This document shows positions 1 through 8,197 of a stretch of 64,000 nucleotides of DNA, piece after piece. The notes beneath the pieces are model-generated. The model did not search any database and was not told where the DNA came from. It saw only the letters and a program-made list of their open reading frames with translations. Made by a program: the position numbers and the translations under genes. Within the stretch, counting starts at the first letter, position 1, and every line of letters begins with the position of its first letter. Location: assembly GCA_041391505.1 (NCBI GenBank), contig JAWKNW010000023.1:1-64000 (forward strand), given 5' to 3'. The DNA is from Rhodothermales bacterium. Lineage in GTDB: Bacteria; Bacteroidota; Rhodothermia; Rhodothermales; JAHQVL01.

Positions 1-556
1 AGGTCAGCTCGACCGGCAGGATGCCGTCCGGGATGTTGGCATAGGTGATCGTCATCTGCAGCTTCGTGATGACGGGATCGCCCGAACCGTCGTCCGCGAT
101 TTCCATGCTGCCGGCGCCGGCCATCGGCACGTTCAGGAAGTTGCCGGTGATGACGTCTTTCATCACGCCCGTTGCATAGGGCGGCAGGTCCCAGGCGATG
201 GTGAGCGGATTGTTGTCGTTGGAGCCCTTCTGGAATTCCAGGAAGTGCGTCACCGTGACATCCGAGCCATCGCCGAAGCGGTAGTCGCGCGGCGTATAGG
301 TCGAGTTCGAGCGGACGAAGCGGGCTTCCATGTCGAACGACCAGGGCGGCATGGCCGGTTGTTCGGCGAGGCCGGCGGCATCGTCATGGCCGTCCGTGGC
401 GCGCACATCGAGCCCGAAATGAATCGATACGCTCTTGACCGGCGTCGAGAAGGTCAGCGCCAGGTCCAGCTGGGGCGGATCGTTCGGACCCGGCTGCGCG
501 GTCGCCGCCGCAGCAAAACCGAAAAGCATCAGGAAAAGAAAAAGGTATCTAGACAT
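1..556 (-). CDS. Exported protein, 3' end cut by window; probable type IX secretion substrate
   Basis: The reverse strand is open from an ATG at 556 to the window edge, about 185 codons. The start is preceded by AGGAG at a good distance. The N-terminus is a classical signal peptide (MSRYLFLFLMLFGFAAAATAQ, likely cleaved after TAQ). The mature part is beta-rich and unlike a family I can name. The last visible residues read ILPVELT, a phrase that in Bacteroidota proteins very often introduces a final FnIII-like segment and the C-terminal sorting domain. I infer a secreted or surface protein whose sorting tail lies beyond the window; the exact function is unknown. Confidence 0.7.
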   Translation of the reverse strand, partial: MSRYLFLFLMLFGFAAAATAQPGPNDPPQLDLALTFSTPVKSVSIHFGLDVRATDGHDDAAGLAEQPAMPPWSFDMEARFVRSNSTYTPRDYRFGDGSDVTVTHFLEFQKGSNDNNPLTIAWDLPPYATGVMKDVITGNFLNVPMAGAGSMEIADDGSGDPVITKLQMTITYANIPDGILPVELT

Positions 557-784
557 GATCAAGATCTCCTATCAGTGAGAAGTTGCGCCTCGGCGCAATG
601 GATAGACGTTAGCGTGTGTACAGAGCACCCGTGCTATCCGCGTTGTGGGTGCGCCCGTTCGATGGACGATGAGATCCTCGGTGTGCGGTCGATGGCGAAA
701 CCGTGCGCATCGAAAGACGAGGGATCGTAGTATAAGATGTCAATCGCCGCAAGCCGTAGCGTTTTAGCGCACGCGCTATGGGGC

Positions 785-815
785 TTTAGCTCAGTCGGCA
801 TGGGGGTTTTATGTC
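785..815 (+). other. tRNA-like 5' fragment in a 300-bp intergenic gap
   Basis: The gap 557-857 contains GGGCTTTAGCTCAGTCGGC, which resembles a tRNA acceptor strand plus D-arm. No anticodon arm, T-arm or matching 3' acceptor strand follows: the downstream sequence instead forms a small hairpin (AGCGGT/ACCGCT, about 824-846). I read it as a chance match or a decayed tRNA remnant, not a working tRNA. Nothing else was recognised in the gap apart from the leader of the leftward gene. Confidence 0.3.
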
Positions 816-857
816 CGCCAGAAGCGGTCTATTGCGCAAACCGCTCCGTAACGCACC

Positions 858-1277
858 ATGAGTCTGCAAACGATGTACAATTCCGAGCTATTCGCACGCG
901 TCGGCCGAGCGATCGATTGGCCGGCGTGGGACGCCCTGATCCAGCTCCGCGGCATCACGATCGATCGACCTCGACACAGCCGTCATCCCGCGTTTCCGGA
1001 CATCGTGTACCCCATCGACTACGGGTACATCAACGGCACCCTGGGTACCGATGGCGAGGAAATCGACATCTTTACAGGCTCCGCACACACACAACTCGTT
1101 GCGTTGATCCTCACTGCGGATTTCCGAAAAGGGGATCGTGAGGTGAAGCTGGTCTATAACTGCTCCCCCGAGGAAATCTACCTCGTGCACGGGTTCCTGA
1201 ACTATGCGCCGGATCTGATGCAAGGAAGACTGGTGATGCGCCAACCGATGGCAGCCGTGTGGGACATGGTGCGCTGA
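858..1277 (+). CDS. Short inorganic pyrophosphatase-like protein
   Basis: 139 residues. The core YPIDYGYINGTLGTDGEEIDIF (about residues 51-72) matches the substrate and metal-binding stretch of soluble family I inorganic pyrophosphatases (typically P-x-D-Y-G-[FY]-I..T..DGDPVDVLV). D65 and D70 align with the first and last acidic residues of the D-x-D-x-x-D signature, but the middle Asp is Glu67. The protein is shorter than the usual roughly 175 residues and lacks the normal C-terminal acidic and lysine cluster. It may be a divergent pyrophosphatase or a relative with another phosphate-ester substrate. The start at 858 gives a sensible N-terminus. It sits alone before two tRNA genes. Confidence 0.7.
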   Translation: MSLQTMYNSELFARVGRAIDWPAWDALIQLRGITIDRPRHSRHPAFPDIVYPIDYGYINGTLGTDGEEIDIFTGSAHTQLVALILTADFRKGDREVKLVYNCSPEEIYLVHGFLNYAPDLMQGRLVMRQPMAAVWDMVR

Positions 1278-1430
1278 GCGCGTCCGTTGCACGGCCAATG
1301 CGGTGAACCAAACCAGGAACGAGGCGTAGGAGACCCGCTGCTTCGGCGGCGACGCGTTCTTCAAGCGAATTTAGCCGGAAGCGCGTTGCGCCGGCCGGCG
1401 TGGGCGGTTATTTTTGGCGCCCTGTTTACC

Positions 1431-1503
1431 GATCCCGTAGCTCAGTTGGCAGAGCATCTGACTTTTAATCAGAGGGTCGCAGGTTCGAGCCCTGCCGGGA
1501 TCA
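1431..1503 (+). tRNA. tRNA-Lys (anticodon TTT)
   Basis: A complete cloverleaf is visible. The acceptor stem GATCCCG (1431-1437) pairs with CGGGATC (1496-1502) and the discriminator is A1503. The D-arm is GCTC...GAGC. The anticodon stem TCTGA/TCAGA encloses the loop CTTTTAA with anticodon TTT at 1464-1466. The T-arm contains GGTTCGAGCC. CCA is not encoded. Confidence 0.97.
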
Positions 1504-1586
1504 CAAAAATGGGTACAAGGTTTAAGGGTCCATGTTCAAAGACAGGGGTCCTCACCCTGCGAGTTTTGAACCTTTTTACCCGATAT

Positions 1587-1670
1587 GCCCGGGTGGCGGA
1601 ATTGGTAGACGCGCCATCTTGAGGGGGTGGTGGCCGCAAGGTCGTGCTGGTTCGATTCCAGTCCCGGGCA
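1587..1670 (+). tRNA. tRNA-Leu (anticodon GAG)
   Basis: The acceptor stem GCCCGGG (1587-1593) pairs with CCCGGGC (1663-1669), with discriminator A1670. The anticodon loop TTGAGGG carries GAG at 1621-1623. There is a long variable arm (GGCCGCAAGGTC region), as expected for a class II tRNA, and a T-arm with GGTTCGATTCC. It lies 83 bp after tRNA-Lys. The spacer between them contains arms AAGGTTTAAG and TTGAACCTT that can partly pair, so the two tRNAs may be processed from one transcript. Confidence 0.97.
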
Positions 1671-1678
1671 CATGCAGA

Positions 1679-1712
1679 CCCGAGGGGTTTTAAAAACCCT
1701 TCGGGTTTTTTT
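1679..1712 (+). terminator. Rho-independent terminator after tRNA-Leu
   Basis: CCCGAGGGGTTTT pairs with AAAACCCTTCGGG (one internal mismatch) and is followed by TTTTTTT. It starts 9 bp past tRNA-Leu and closes the tRNA transcript. Confidence 0.88.
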
Positions 1713-1841
1713 GTCTAGGCATCTCCCCTACATCCCGCTCAGGCGGCGCCGCCGCATCCCATCGCACCCTGCCTACAGCCCGTCGTTCACCGATCGCTTA
1801 TGTTAGAGAGGGAGCTTGCGCGGGGGATCGAAGCGATCCTA

Positions 1842-1858
1842 GGATGCAAGATGCAGGA
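1842..1858 (+). repeat. Copy of the GGATGCAAGATGCAGGA intergenic repeat
   Basis: These 17 bases occur again, reverse-complemented and without a mismatch, at 20880-20896, inside a hairpin-forming intergenic region. The rest of the gap 1713-2005 shows no gene I can support. Confidence 0.6.
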
Positions 1859-2005
1859 TTCCGTCCTGAAAACGGTGCTTCGGATCGGTCATCCTCCATC
1901 GGGCGATCGAAGCGCTCCGCACAAGGTCGGTGCCCGAACATTCCGTTCGAGGACGTACCGATCCCGGTTTGTGGACGTGACCTCTAAACGCAGCGTATAC
2001 CGGCC

Positions 2006-2392
2006 ATGGATGCAGTCACCACCTTTCTCCTACCCTCGAGCCTGGCGGACGCTTGGCGCGTCGGGTATCCGCTCCTGATCGGCGTCGGCGCGCTCGCGGC
2101 ATGGACGTCGCTTCGGCTCGCCCTCACGACCGACCCGAAGCTGCGTTTCTTCTTCCCGTCGCTCTCCAACGGCATACTCCTCGGCATCGACCTGGCGCTC
2201 ACGCTGGGCGTCGCACTCGTCGCCGCGCTCTACCTGTTCCACCCGACGACGCCGCTGGCGGCTTTCACCGCCGGCTTCACGTGGACGGCCGGCCTGGAGC
2301 TGGTCGCCCGGCCGAAACGCTCGCATGTCGAGTTCGTCCGCGACCGGGAACGCATCACCGTCGATGTAGCCGTCGAAGAGGTGGCATCATGA
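2006..2392 (+). CDS. Small multi-span membrane protein, unknown function
   Basis: 128 residues with three predicted hydrophobic spans (about 14-34, 55-74 and 77-95) and a charged cytoplasmic tail (KRSHVEFVRDRERITVDVAVEE). I do not recognise a family. The TGA stop overlaps the ATG of the next gene as ATGA (2389-2392), so the two are very probably translationally coupled and work together. The neighbour is an OmpA-domain protein with N-terminal spans, so a two-component envelope assembly is plausible, although nothing here resembles MotA or TolQ. Confidence 0.7.
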   Translation: MDAVTTFLLPSSLADAWRVGYPLLIGVGALAAWTSLRLALTTDPKLRFFFPSLSNGILLGIDLALTLGVALVAALYLFHPTTPLAAFTAGFTWTAGLELVARPKRSHVEFVRDRERITVDVAVEEVAS

Positions 2393-3231
2393 ACGCATCG
2401 CTACTCACCCCGGGGCTTATTGCCGCCGTCCTTATCCTCGGTCTTTACCTGCTGGCCCGCACCCAGGCCGGCCGGAACCTCGCCATCCTCCTCATCATGG
2501 GAATCGGCATCGCCGCGGCGTTTTTTACGTTCGCGTACAGCGAACAGCAGAAGGCGATCGCCGGCATCGAGGCGCGCACCGACGCCGCCGGCTACGACAT
2601 CGCCCACGTCGGCGGGCTGGAGTTGCGCGCCCTGCGCTATATCGAAGCCCTGGAAGACAGCCTCCGCGCCGGCCCGGATACGGCCGCCAGCCTGGCCGAC
2701 TACGCCTCGCTCCGGTCGGCGTACGACATGCTGCGCGACAGCCTCGGGCAGGAAATCGCCCGCGAGGAGCTCCAGGTGAGCATGAACGGGCAGATCATCC
2801 AGGTAGCGCTCCAGACCGACGTGACGTTCGAGACCGGCCGCGCCATTTTGTCCCTGCGGGGTGAACAGACCCTGCGTCGCGCGAAAAGCGGGATCGCCGA
2901 GGCGTTGCAGCGGCTGCCCGGCCACATCGTGCGCGTGGAAGGCCACGCCGACAGCCGGCCGCTTTCGGTGGAGATGTATTTTGAGGACTACGACCGCTAT
3001 GCGCTCGACTTCACCAACTGGGAGCTGTCGACGCTGCGCGCCGTCAGCGCGGCCCGGTTCCTGCAGGAGGAACTGCGGCTGCCGGCGGAGCGGCTCCAGG
3101 TCGTGGGCTGGTCGGAATACCACCCGCGGGCGACAAACCGCACGGCCGCCGGCCGCGCGATGAACCGCCGGATCGATCTGATCATCGCGCCCATCGAGGA
3201 GCCCTCCCTGCTGCCGAAACGCCCGGGCTGA
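2389..3231 (+). CDS. OmpA/MotB-domain envelope protein with N-terminal membrane spans
   Basis: 280 residues. Two hydrophobic spans lie at about 5-23 and 29-48, followed by a helical linker (about 50-130) and a C-terminal OmpA-like peptidoglycan-binding domain. The diagnostic stretch VRVEGHADSRPL, then LSTLRAVSAARFLQEE and the tail ATNRTAAGRAMNRRIDL match the OmpA/MotB C-terminal consensus. The TM helix lacks the membrane-embedded Asp of MotB, so it need not be a stator. The start at 2389 overlaps the stop of the preceding membrane protein (ATGA), and I prefer it over upstream in-frame ATGs inside that gene. It ends 6 bp before the convergent kinase gene. Confidence 0.85.
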   Translation: MNASLLTPGLIAAVLILGLYLLARTQAGRNLAILLIMGIGIAAAFFTFAYSEQQKAIAGIEARTDAAGYDIAHVGGLELRALRYIEALEDSLRAGPDTAASLADYASLRSAYDMLRDSLGQEIAREELQVSMNGQIIQVALQTDVTFETGRAILSLRGEQTLRRAKSGIAEALQRLPGHIVRVEGHADSRPLSVEMYFEDYDRYALDFTNWELSTLRAVSAARFLQEELRLPAERLQVVGWSEYHPRATNRTAAGRAMNRRIDLIIAPIEEPSLLPKRPG

Positions 3232-3236
3232 CCGGC

Positions 3237-5210
3237 TCAGGCTCGATGACTCAGCGCGTGGCCGGATTCCACGCCGGCGGGGAGGCCGACACGGATCGTG
3301 AAATAAAACGTCGCACCCTCCCCTTCCTTGCCGGTGCTTTCCAACCACATGGTGCCCCCCATCAGTTCACACAATTGTTTGCTGATGGCGAGTCCGAGAC
3401 CCGTGCCGCCAAATTTACGTGTCGTCGACGCGTCCACCTGGCTGAAGGAGCTAAACAACACGCCCTGACTCTCGACCGGAATCCCGACCCCGGTATCGCG
3501 GACGGCGCAGCGCAATGCGAGAAAGCCGTCGTCCTCACCGGGTTCGGCCGTGAGTTCGATGGCTACGAAGCCTTTTTTCGTAAACTTGATGCCGTTGTTG
3601 ACCAGATTGGTCAACACCTGCCGGCACCGATGCGAATCGCCGAGAATCAGCGCCGGCACCGTCTCGTCGATGCTGACGCGCAGGTCGAGGTCTTTCTTTC
3701 GGGCGGCGCCCGCGAGGATGTCGACGACGCCGGCAATGCAATCCCGGATGTCGAATTCCACCGATTCGATCAGGAGCCGGCCCGCTTCCAGTTTTGAGAA
3801 GTCCAGGATGTCGTTGATGATGCGAATGAGCATTTCGCCGCTCTCGCGGATCGTCTGGACATATTCACCTTGCTCCTCATCCAGTTCGGTCAGCTGCAGC
3901 AGGCTGAGCATGCCGATCACCCCGTTCATCGGCGTCCGGATCTCGTGGCTCATGTTGGCCAGGAAATACGATTTCGCTTCGATGGCCGCTTCCGCCTGCC
4001 GCAGGAGCTCCTGGGCCCGGATCGACTGGGTGATGAGCGCATCGGTCGCTCGTTGTTCTTCCGTCACGTCGCGCACGAGCCAGCTCAGCCCCACCGCATC
4101 GTGAAAGATCACGCTCGACGCCGAGATCTGTACGGGGATCGTCTCTCCGTCGGCTCGAATCCCGCGGCTGTCGATGCGCTTGAGCACGAAACCCGCGACG
4201 GGATTCGCCTCGTGAAATCCCTGCTCGGCGATCAGCCAGGTCGCCTCAGGCAGCAGCGTGTCGATGGATACCCCGATCACTTCGTCTCGTTCGTAGCCGA
4301 ACATCTCCAGCAGAGCCGGATTCACGCGCTCGATCTTGCCCGTGTGGTCGGTTGCGAGGTGCCCGTCCACCATCGCGTCCAGCACCGCGCGCTCGCGCGC
4401 CTGCGTCCCCTGCACCAGCTCGGCCGTATGCTGGACCCACATATCCAACCGCGAGAGCACGATGGCGAGCGTGAGGATCACGCCCGTAGCCACCACGATC
4501 CACGTCATGAGGTTGCCCGGCGTGAACAGCAGGCCGGTTGCCGGCGGGCCGTCCGCCAGGCGATAAAATTGCGCCGCGGCCATCGCGGTGTAGTGCATGC
4601 CGGCGACGGCGCCGCCCATGGCCAGGCTGGCGAGTATACGAAACAGGCCGGCGTACCGCCGCTCGCGGTGGGCCAGGACGGTGTGGATCCAAAGCGAAAC
4701 CCAGGCGAGCAAAAACGCGACGCCCAGGGAGGCCGCGAACAGCTCGGGACGATACCGGAACGTCATATCCATCCGGATCGCCTCCATCCCTACATAGTGC
4801 ATGGTGCCGATGCCGAGGGCCAGATGCAACGCGGCCGTGGCGTGCCGATTCCCGGAGCCCCAGCCAGACAGGAAACGCAGGGCGCTGTAGCTTCCGAGCA
4901 CGACCGGCACGATGGAGAGCAAGGTGATGGGCAGGTCGAACGCCATCTCATCACCCAGGAAATGGGCCAGCATGGCGGTGAAATGCATCGTCCACACCCC
5001 GACCCCCATCGCAAAGGCGCCCATCCACATCCAGTTTCGGCGGGCGCGGTCCGTTCGCGCCTTTTTGAGCCGATCGACCACCGAGAGCGCGGCGAAACTG
5101 GCCAGGGAAGCGATCAGGATCGACAGCACGACGAGGAAAACGTCGTGCTGTCCGTGGTCAGGAAGCCTGACGGCCGCCGGTACATCGCCAAATCGCCAGA
5201 AAGGAATCAT
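3237..5210 (-). CDS. MHYT-domain hybrid-less sensor histidine kinase with PAS domain
   Basis: 657 residues from the chosen start; an upstream ATG at 5309 would add 33. The N-terminal half has about seven membrane spans with three MHYT signatures (WTMHFTAM, GTMHYVGM, GMHYTAMA), a domain proposed to bind copper and sense a diatomic gas. A PAS/PAC module follows (MVDGHLATDHTGKIERVNPALLEMFGY), then the dimerisation helix with SHEIRTPMNGVIGM carrying the phospho-His, and the ATPase domain with NNGIKF, DTGVGIP and GTGLGLAI. No receiver or HPt domain follows, so it must act on a partner elsewhere; no cognate regulator is adjacent. The shorter start places about 20 residues before the first span, as is usual for MHYT proteins. 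Confidence 0.9.
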   Translation of the reverse strand: MIPFWRFGDVPAAVRLPDHGQHDVFLVVLSILIASLASFAALSVVDRLKKARTDRARRNWMWMGAFAMGVGVWTMHFTAMLAHFLGDEMAFDLPITLLSIVPVVLGSYSALRFLSGWGSGNRHATAALHLALGIGTMHYVGMEAIRMDMTFRYRPELFAASLGVAFLLAWVSLWIHTVLAHRERRYAGLFRILASLAMGGAVAGMHYTAMAAAQFYRLADGPPATGLLFTPGNLMTWIVVATGVILTLAIVLSRLDMWVQHTAELVQGTQARERAVLDAMVDGHLATDHTGKIERVNPALLEMFGYERDEVIGVSIDTLLPEATWLIAEQGFHEANPVAGFVLKRIDSRGIRADGETIPVQISASSVIFHDAVGLSWLVRDVTEEQRATDALITQSIRAQELLRQAEAAIEAKSYFLANMSHEIRTPMNGVIGMLSLLQLTELDEEQGEYVQTIRESGEMLIRIINDILDFSKLEAGRLLIESVEFDIRDCIAGVVDILAGAARKKDLDLRVSIDETVPALILGDSHRCRQVLTNLVNNGIKFTKKGFVAIELTAEPGEDDGFLALRCAVRDTGVGIPVESQGVLFSSFSQVDASTTRKFGGTGLGLAISKQLCELMGGTMWLESTGKEGEGATFYFTIRVGLPAGVESGHALSHRA

Positions 5211-5454
5211 CAGGAAGGCTTGCGTGTGAACTGGATAAGAGGCTAGGTTTGTCGCACGCAAAGGATTAAATCGGATCAAACGGGCCTTCCACGTACCCGG
5301 TCGATCCATCCTTCGTTATTGCTTTCACGCGCGCGCGTCGCACGCGCAGTGTCCTGCGTATCGGCCGGCCGGCCGGTCGCTTAAACGCCGGCCCGATCGA
5401 ACCCCGCTCGTTCGATCGCCCTCGTGCGCATCGAACCCATCAAGACGCGACCCC

Positions 5455-6594
5455 ATGCCGCACCTCGTGATCATCGGCGCCGGCATTGCCGGGTTAGCCC
5501 ATGCTGTTGCCGGCCTCGCGCGCGGATGGCGCGTCAGCGTGATCGAACGCAGTCCGAAGCCGCGCGGAGCATCCACCCAGAATTTCGGGATGGTCTGGCC
5601 GATCGGGCAGGCCCTCGGGCCGCGCCGCGCCCGCGCGCTGCGGTCGCGCGCCATCTGGAAGGCGTTGAGCCGGCGGGCCGGCTTCGCGTTCGACGAGCGG
5701 GGTACGCTCTTGCTAGCCTACACGCCCGAGGCGTTGGCCGTGGCGCAGGAATTCGCGGCGCAGACCGCAGAGGAAGGCACGGTCGAGCTGCTCGATCCGG
5801 CGCGCGTGGCCCGGATGCATCCTGCCGTGCGCCTCGATGGGCTTCAGGCCGGCGTTTTCAGTAGCGTGGAGGCGAGGGTCTCGCCGACGGAGACCCTGGG
5901 GGCGCTCATCACGTGGCTGGCCGGCGAAGGGGTGCGTTTCCATTTCGGATCTGCCGCGACCGCCGTGCACCCCGGCGCCGTCGAAACGAGCGACGGCGTG
6001 CGCCATCCCTTCGATCGCTGCCTCATCTGCAGCGGCGACGACACGACCACCCTGTTCCCCCGCGCCCTCGCCGAGGCCGGCTGTTCGCGTATCCGGCTCC
6101 AGATGCTGCGCACGGCGCCGATGCCTTCGGACTGGCGCCTGGGGCCGGCGCTCGCATCCGAGCTGTCGATGGCGTTTTACGCCAGTTTTGCGGGGTGTCC
6201 CTCGATTTCCCGTCTCCAGGAGCGGCTGCATCGGCGCGAGGCCGACGCGCTGCGGTACGGCATCCACGTGCTGGCCGTTCAGGATGCCGCGGGCGCGCTC
6301 GTCATCGGCGATTCGCACACCGACGACACGGAAACGCCGGCCGCCTATTCGAGTGCCATCGAGCGGCTCATACTCGGACAGCTGGACCGGTTTCTCGACG
6401 CGCCGCTATCATCCATCGAAAGCCGGTGGCTCGGGCATTACCTGCGCGCGCCGGCGGGGCAAACGCACGTGCGCCTCGCGCCGGCAGAAGGCGTGGAGAT
6501 CGTGACAGGACTTGGAGGCGGCGGGATGACGCTTTCGTTCGCGCTGGCGGAAGAGACGCTCGACAATGTCGGGCCGGCGATCGATCAATCCTGA
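5455..6594 (+). CDS. FAD-dependent oxidoreductase, DAO family (TIGR03364/HpnW-like)
   Basis: 379 residues. The N-terminus IIGAGIAGLAHA is a dinucleotide-binding GxGxxG motif for FAD, followed by VIERSPKPRGASTQNFGMVWPIGQ. Together with the near C-terminal GLGGGGMTLSFALAEE this matches the DAO-type oxidases of the TIGR03364 group, found in phosphonate-related gene clusters in other bacteria. A role in oxidising an amine or amino acid is likely from the family. No phosphonate genes are next to it here, so the substrate is open. The gene stands alone; its 3' end overlaps by 10 bp a possible small gene on the opposite strand. Confidence 0.88.
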   Translation: MPHLVIIGAGIAGLAHAVAGLARGWRVSVIERSPKPRGASTQNFGMVWPIGQALGPRRARALRSRAIWKALSRRAGFAFDERGTLLLAYTPEALAVAQEFAAQTAEEGTVELLDPARVARMHPAVRLDGLQAGVFSSVEARVSPTETLGALITWLAGEGVRFHFGSAATAVHPGAVETSDGVRHPFDRCLICSGDDTTTLFPRALAEAGCSRIRLQMLRTAPMPSDWRLGPALASELSMAFYASFAGCPSISRLQERLHRREADALRYGIHVLAVQDAAGALVIGDSHTDDTETPAAYSSAIERLILGQLDRFLDAPLSSIESRWLGHYLRAPAGQTHVRLAPAEGVEIVTGLGGGGMTLSFALAEETLDNVGPAIDQS

Positions 6595-6698
6595 TACAGG
6601 CGTCGGGTGGAGCGGGACACCGGCAGGAAGGCCAGCAGCACCATAAAGGCGCAAAAGAAAACGAGAGCCACGGCGGCTAATTCGACAGGTCCCAACAT
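6585..6698 (-). CDS. Possible 37-residue single-span membrane protein
   Basis: A short frame reads MLGPVELAAVALVFFCAF, then a continuing hydrophobic stretch and a basic tail SRSTRRLYQD, the topology of a small type I membrane protein. It converges with and overlaps the end of the FAD oxidoreductase gene. There is no strong Shine-Dalgarno. The support is the clean hydrophobic-then-basic layout; nothing identifies its function, and it could be a spurious frame. Confidence 0.4.
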   Translation of the reverse strand: MLGPVELAAVALVFFCAFMVLLAFLPVSRSTRRLYQD

Positions 6699-7249
6699 GG
6701 CGATGATCCGGGAAGGCGCTGGAAGTTTGGACTGTTCGGACGTAAGCCACTGGCGCTTGTTTCGACGCGCCGCGCGCCAGCACGCGTTTTGACAGAATGA
6801 GTATTGATTTGCGACACTCTGGTGACATCCTGCCCTGGCCGCGGCGAAAAACGGGGCGGATCGGCGGCGCTCGACCGCATCCTTCCACTTAAGATCATTT
6901 TACAATCCGTTACCAGAGCCGGCGAATGGCGCGATGCCGGCGGCTTCATTCCCCGCCGGCCCACGCGCCGGGAATTTCCTCCGGGGATGCGCCCGGGATT
7001 CACGACGAACTTGGCACGATCCTCGTCAGGCCCCGTTCGATCATATCCAGATCGCATACGACACATACACCTCATCGTCCGCGCAGGTATCCGGCATGCG
7101 CGACGCCGGCATGGGAAGGATCACCGGAGCCCGCGCAGTCTTGCAAGACTTTTATGACACTTTGCGCACATTCTCGGAACGCATCCGATTATATTTAGGG
7201 CTCCCCTTCCCCACTGGCTACTCTTCCACTACAAATCTGTTGGGATTTT
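6699..7249. other. Gene-poor interval, about 550 bp
   Basis: No coding frame with protein-like composition was found. The right part becomes more AT-rich (TATATTTAG near 7190-7198), which may be the promoter region of the small gene starting at 7250; I cannot place -35 and -10 boxes with confidence. Confidence 0.4.
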
Positions 7250-7360
7250 ATGCGACAGAGCAGTACGAACTCATGGGGCACCGCAGTAAGTCTGGCTTTA
7301 GCTATTCTGGCATTCCTGTTTATCTTCCTGTCCGTAGCCATTCTCGGTCTCGGCGGATAA
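7250..7360 (+). CDS. 36-residue single-span membrane protein
   Basis: The frame encodes MRQSSTNSWGTAVSLALAI followed by a hydrophobic helix (LAFLFIFLSVAILG) and GLGG. It is a polar N-terminus plus one membrane helix and nothing else. It is followed 33 bp later by a long-stemmed hairpin and a T-run (7393-7477) and preceded by an AT-rich leader, which together look like a self-contained small transcription unit. Its codons are less GC-biased than those of its neighbours. No family recognised; similar tiny proteins often modulate a larger membrane complex, but that is conjecture. Confidence 0.5.
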   Translation: MRQSSTNSWGTAVSLALAILAFLFIFLSVAILGLGG

Positions 7361-7392
7361 TGACTCGAAGTTGACGTAAAAGCGTGTGCACG

Positions 7393-7477
7393 CCGTGCTC
7401 CGGAATCGACCTCGCAGGTGAACGACCCGACGTTCATGCGGCACGACAGGTCCTTCCGGAGCACGGCCGCCTTTTTT
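7393..7477 (+). terminator. Long-loop hairpin with T-run after the small membrane protein
   Basis: The arms CCGTGCTCCGGA (7393-7404) and TCCGGAGCACGG (7455-7466) are perfect complements and enclose a 50-nt loop. CCGCC and TTTTTT (7472-7477) follow. It can terminate rightward transcription. The large loop is unusual for a plain terminator. Confidence 0.6.
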
Positions 7478-7495
7478 AGAGATGGGGGATTTCCC

Positions 7496-8197
7496 TCAGT
7501 CGACCAGGCGATCGAGGCGTTCGGCCTCTTCCCATCGTTTGGGCACTTTTCCCCCCAGGTCCCGGATCCGCGTCTTGATGTTCTCGATCCGGTTCTTCTG
7601 ATCGGGGTCGTCGCCGATGTCCGTCCGCATCATATCCAGCGCCTCGATATACTGATCGAGCGCGCGTTCCCGATTGCCTTTGGACGTGTCGCGCTCGGCG
7701 CTTTCGAGCAGGAAGCCGCTCAGGTTATGCTCGACCCGTTTGCGCAGGAGCATCGCATTCGCCTCCCCGAGCTGGACGCGGTATTTCTCGATGGCCTCGA
7801 TGATCCGGTTCAGCTGTTCCACCTTCGGAGGCTTGTCGCTGATGCCGTCGCCGGCGTCGGCGCCTACGGACCGCAGCAACCCCTCGATATACTCGCGCAC
7901 GAACTTGCGCTCGGTGACATAGATGCGCGCCACCCATTCCTGCGGGGACGGTTTGAGCGATAGGAGGCCCTTTTCGAAATAGGGCACCAGCTCGCGGAGG
8001 TTACGGATCGCCTCCTGGCTGCGCGCGAGACGTACGTCGACATCGCGCGAGCGTCGCATCTGGGAAAGGTTCTCGTTGAGCGTTTTCATCGCTGCCACGA
8101 TCCGGCCTTTCACCGACGTCTCGCACTTCTGGCAAAGCCCATCCCTGGAAAGCGAGATGAACCATCCTTTATTCCCACACCACTTGCATTGCCGCAT
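7496..8197 (-). CDS. Zinc-ribbon N-terminal protein with helical/TPR-like body, unknown function
   Basis: 233 residues. The first residues carry two CxxC knuckles (CKWCGN at about 4-7 and GLCQKC at about 22-25), a probable zinc ribbon. The rest is highly charged and helical, with a segment ALDQYIEALDMMRTDIGDD resembling a TPR helix pair and long coiled-coil-like stretches. I chose the ATG at 8197 because it begins directly before the first CxxC, whereas in-frame sequence upstream of it is not protein-like. No catalytic motif was seen; a scaffold or nucleic-acid/protein-binding role is a guess. No operon partner on the same strand. Confidence 0.72.
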   Translation of the reverse strand: MRQCKWCGNKGWFISLSRDGLCQKCETSVKGRIVAAMKTLNENLSQMRRSRDVDVRLARSQEAIRNLRELVPYFEKGLLSLKPSPQEWVARIYVTERKFVREYIEGLLRSVGADAGDGISDKPPKVEQLNRIIEAIEKYRVQLGEANAMLLRKRVEHNLSGFLLESAERDTSKGNRERALDQYIEALDMMRTDIGDDPDQKNRIENIKTRIRDLGGKVPKRWEEAERLDRLVD

